Of a stretch of 15,231 nucleotides of DNA, positions 13,583-15,231 are shown piece after piece. This stretch comes from Actinomycetes bacterium. Its GTDB lineage: Bacteria; Actinomycetota; Actinomycetes; Propionibacteriales; Nocardioidaceae. A model generated the notes under the pieces. It made no database searches. It had not been told where the DNA came from and saw nothing but the letters and a program-made list of their open reading frames with translations. Position 1 is the stretch's first letter. Every line of letters begins with the position of its first letter. The translations under genes were made by a program, and so were the position numbers. The stretch covers positions 1-15,231 of the forward strand of contig JAKPAQ010000055.1 in the NCBI GenBank assembly GCA_029779385.1, in the 5' to 3' direction.

Positions 13583-14652
13583 TCGAGGCCAGCCTGCTTC
13601 ACAAGGGCTTCCATCATCTTGTCGGCGACGAAGTCCCAGGAGTGAGCCCCGCCGTACGGCAGCGGTGCCGGCGGGTTGGCCTGCCAGCGAGGGAGCCAGG
13701 TGGTGATCCAGGAGGCGAGGGCTTCCGGGTTGGGCGGGCAGATCACGCCATTGGCGGCCTTGGTCGAGTCACGGAGCCCAGGGGTGTCGTAGGCGATGGT
13801 GGGAGTTCCGACGGCGGCAGCTTCGGATACGACGAGACCCCAGCCTTCGCGGACGCTCGTGGCGACGTGAACATGCGCACGCGCCATTCGTTCGAGCTTC
13901 TCCTCGTTCGATACAAAACCCAAGTACTCGACACCTGGCGGGGCGGCCGCCTTGAGCTTCTCAAGGTTCGGGCCCGCGCCGATGAACCAGACCTGCAGGT
14001 CAGGAATGGTTTTGCGGACGATCTCTACGGCCGCCTGGAGGTCCTGGGGGCGTTTGTAGTGAACAAGACGCGCGCACCAGACGAGAGTTGGGCGGTCCTC
14101 CTTGGGCACATCGGGCAAGACAGCGGGTGGGTCGAATCCTTCGGGCGCCACGATGATGTTTTCGACGCCGAAGCGTTCAAGCGACTCTGCGGTCGAGTCC
14201 GAAACGGTGATGGTCGGAACGTCGCGGAATCCCTTGAGCCAGTGGGGTTCGAGGATGTAGCGGCCGAGCACCGCCGCAGGCAACGGGGTGTTGTGCATCC
14301 AGCACTCTTCGGCAGTCTGGTGGAAGAACCCGACCACCGGCGCATCGTGGATCCACTTGTGAGCTCGAAACGGAATCGTGTTCGTCTCGTCAATCACGAC
14401 GTCGAACTTGCCGACCCCCTCCTTGCGGTACCACTTCTTCGCTTGGCTGTAGACAGTCAGCTTGGACCCACGTCGAACGACGCGATAGCCGTCGACCATC
14501 TCGTCAGCGGGCACGCCCTCGACTGCCGCAGCGAACAGTGTGATCTCGTGACCGGCAGCTGCCCAGCGTCGAAGGACCTGCTCGGTGTAAACCTCGGCGC
14601 CCCCGGATGCGGGGTTCTTCAGATCTCGCCAGTTGAGGACGCAAATTCGCAC
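13579..14652 (-). CDS. GT4-family glycosyltransferase, first gene of the GT operon
   Basis: A 357-residue GT-B enzyme. The N-terminal domain starts VRICVLNWRDL and holds the SGGAE loop (16-20), ETNTIPF (89-95) and GFFHQTAEECW (108-118). The C-terminal domain has LVWCARLVHYKRPQDL (190-205), the WFIGAGP strand, and SVREGWGLVVSEAAAVGTPT with both Glu residues of the EX7E motif (Glu269, Glu277). It should be an active retaining transferase using a nucleotide-sugar donor, making an early or branching linkage of an envelope glycan. Start: an ATG at 14697 is also in frame, but GTG 14652 is preferred. GGGAGG at 14660-14665 lies 7 bases upstream, and the protein then begins directly with its RICVLNW core strand. 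The stop overlaps the next start by 4 bp. Confidence 0.9.
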   Translation of the reverse strand: MRICVLNWRDLKNPASGGAEVYTEQVLRRWAAAGHEITLFAAAVEGVPADEMVDGYRVVRRGSKLTVYSQAKKWYRKEGVGKFDVVIDETNTIPFRAHKWIHDAPVVGFFHQTAEECWMHNTPLPAAVLGRYILEPHWLKGFRDVPTITVSDSTAESLERFGVENIIVAPEGFDPPAVLPDVPKEDRPTLVWCARLVHYKRPQDLQAAVEIVRKTIPDLQVWFIGAGPNLEKLKAAAPPGVEYLGFVSNEEKLERMARAHVHVATSVREGWGLVVSEAAAVGTPTIAYDTPGLRDSTKAANGVICPPNPEALASWITTWLPRWQANPPAPLPYGGAHSWDFVADKMMEALVKQAGLE

Positions 14653-14871
14653 GTTTGATCCTCCCACGTTGAGGCGTGCTGATGGCGGGTCAAGCATCCG
14701 GCGCTAGGCGCTTTGGAGGTGTGACCTAGACATCAGGTGGATTTGTCAGTCACGTGGAAATGTCAAAACCGCGCGTGTAGCGTGACGAGCGATCTGGGCG
14801 GCGCAAATTGGCGAGCAAACAGGTCACTACGCGAGCCGACTTTGACGGCCGCGCCAGGGTCGAGGAGAGCA
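14653..14871. promoter_or_regulatory. Divergent upstream region of the GT operon and the DUF11 gene
   Basis: The 219-base gap between divergent genes should carry both promoters. On the minus strand there is TTGACA at 14766-14761 and a similar CTGACA at 14749-14744, 17 bases apart. TAGGTC (14728-14723) is a possible -10 element 15 bases after the second, a rather short spacing. A CACGTG palindrome at 14751-14756 lies between the two TGACA repeats and could be a regulator site. GGGAGG (14660-14665, minus) and GAGGAG (14862-14867, plus) are the ribosome sites of the flanking genes. Promoter calls are tentative. Confidence 0.35.
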
Positions 14872-15231
14872 ATGTCGCGTCGTTCGGGCAACCCAGCAAA
14901 GCCGCTGATATTTGAGATGATCACTCGTCGCATTTTTGCCCTTGCCATCTTGGCAACCTGTGCGCTACTGGCGGGCGTCCTGGTTCCCGTGACCAGCGCA
15001 AAAGCGGCGGACGCAACGCTCGGAATCACTAAGACCGCGGACGTTTCGACAGTGCAGCCTGGCGACGCGGTTTCTTACAGCATCCAACTCACCTGCTCGA
15101 GTCTGACGTTCGGCTGCGTTGGCGCGACCATCACGGATGTGCTCCCCGCAGACCTTGAAGTCACGTCGCTGCCCCCGAGCAACAGCGAGCGCAAGGTGAC
15201 CTACGACCAGAACACGCGCACCCTGACTGTC
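14872..15231 (+). CDS. Exported DUF11-type surface protein, 5' part only
   Basis: The frame opens at ATG 14872 (GAGGAG at 14862-14867) and runs off the window after 120 codons. A basic start and a second in-frame ATG at residue 16 precede a hydrophobic core (about residues 21-42). Cleavage is likely after an AKA motif, before ADATLGITKTAD. The mature part reads LGITKTAD, VQPGDAVSYSIQLTC and ATITDVLPADLEV, the typical sequence of a DUF11 (isopeptide/adhesin-like) repeat, which makes up cell-surface proteins of actinobacteria and others. Two cysteines (TCSS and FGCVG) may form a disulfide. The total length and any wall-anchor motif are out of view. It is transcribed away from the glycosyltransferase operon. 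Confidence 0.75.
   Translation, partial: MSRRSGNPAKPLIFEMITRRIFALAILATCALLAGVLVPVTSAKAADATLGITKTADVSTVQPGDAVSYSIQLTCSSLTFGCVGATITDVLPADLEVTSLPPSNSERKVTYDQNTRTLTV

Noticed and set aside
13642..14658. 338-residue plus-strand frame opposite the first GT4 gene
   Set aside because: Antisense to a clear GT4 with EX7E and other motifs; the Gly/Arg/Val-rich product has no recognised feature.
14653..14697. Upstream ATG start (14697) for the first GT4
   Set aside because: GTG 14652 has a strong GGGAGG site at 7 bases, and the extra 15 residues precede the family's normal N-terminus.
14763..15029. 88-residue minus-strand frame over the DUF11 gene start
   Set aside because: The plus strand has a ribosome site, signal peptide and DUF11 sequence; the minus frame has no features.

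Overview
The window looks like chromosome from a high-GC actinobacterium (Actinomycetota). The grounds are GC-rich codon use throughout, GTG and TTG starts, strong AGGAGG-type ribosome sites, chains of genes with 4-bp start/stop overlaps, and an AftD-like (DUF3367-type) arabinofuranosyltransferase homologue. Genus cannot be told from the sequence alone. No rRNA, tRNA, CRISPR array, IS element or phage gene was seen, and base and codon use look even across the window.

Layout. (1) 1-121 is the 3' end of a cupredoxin-like gene, followed by a very long hairpin (138-209). (2) 312-1283 encodes a membrane-anchored endonuclease/exonuclease/phosphatase-fold enzyme, and 1470-1739 a small signal-anchor protein. 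(3) Minus-strand operon B (7510 down to 1736) holds the large AftD-like GT-C protein, a membrane-anchored purple-acid-phosphatase-like protein with substituted active-site residues, and a secreted Pro/Thr/Ser-rich anchored protein. (4) Plus-strand operon C (7573-11231) diverges from operon B across about 62 bp. It encodes a nucleotidyltransferase-like/thymidylate-kinase-like fusion and a second polytopic GT-C-like protein. (5) Minus-strand operon A (14652 down to 11228) holds four overlapping genes: a GT4 glycosyltransferase, a small membrane protein, a GT2 glycosyltransferase and a second GT4. (6) 14872-15231 is the start of an exported DUF11-type surface protein running off the window.

How the genes may work together (inference). 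The three glycosyltransferases of operon A are cytosolic-type enzymes expected to use nucleotide sugars. The two GT-C proteins would use polyprenyl-phosphate sugars on the outer face of the membrane. Together with exported phosphoesterase-type proteins and anchored surface proteins, this is the content expected of a cell-envelope polysaccharide or glycoprotein-glycan locus. The sugar and acceptor cannot be read from the sequence; arabinan is suggested only by the AftD resemblance.

For follow-up, the most notable points are: the substituted GNHE and GHxH motifs of the phosphoesterase; the tandem four-cysteine modules in the AftD-like protein; the nucleotidyltransferase-kinase fusion divergent from it; the uncharacterised 113-residue membrane protein embedded in the glycosyltransferase operon; and the two convergent gene pairs whose stop codons interlock.
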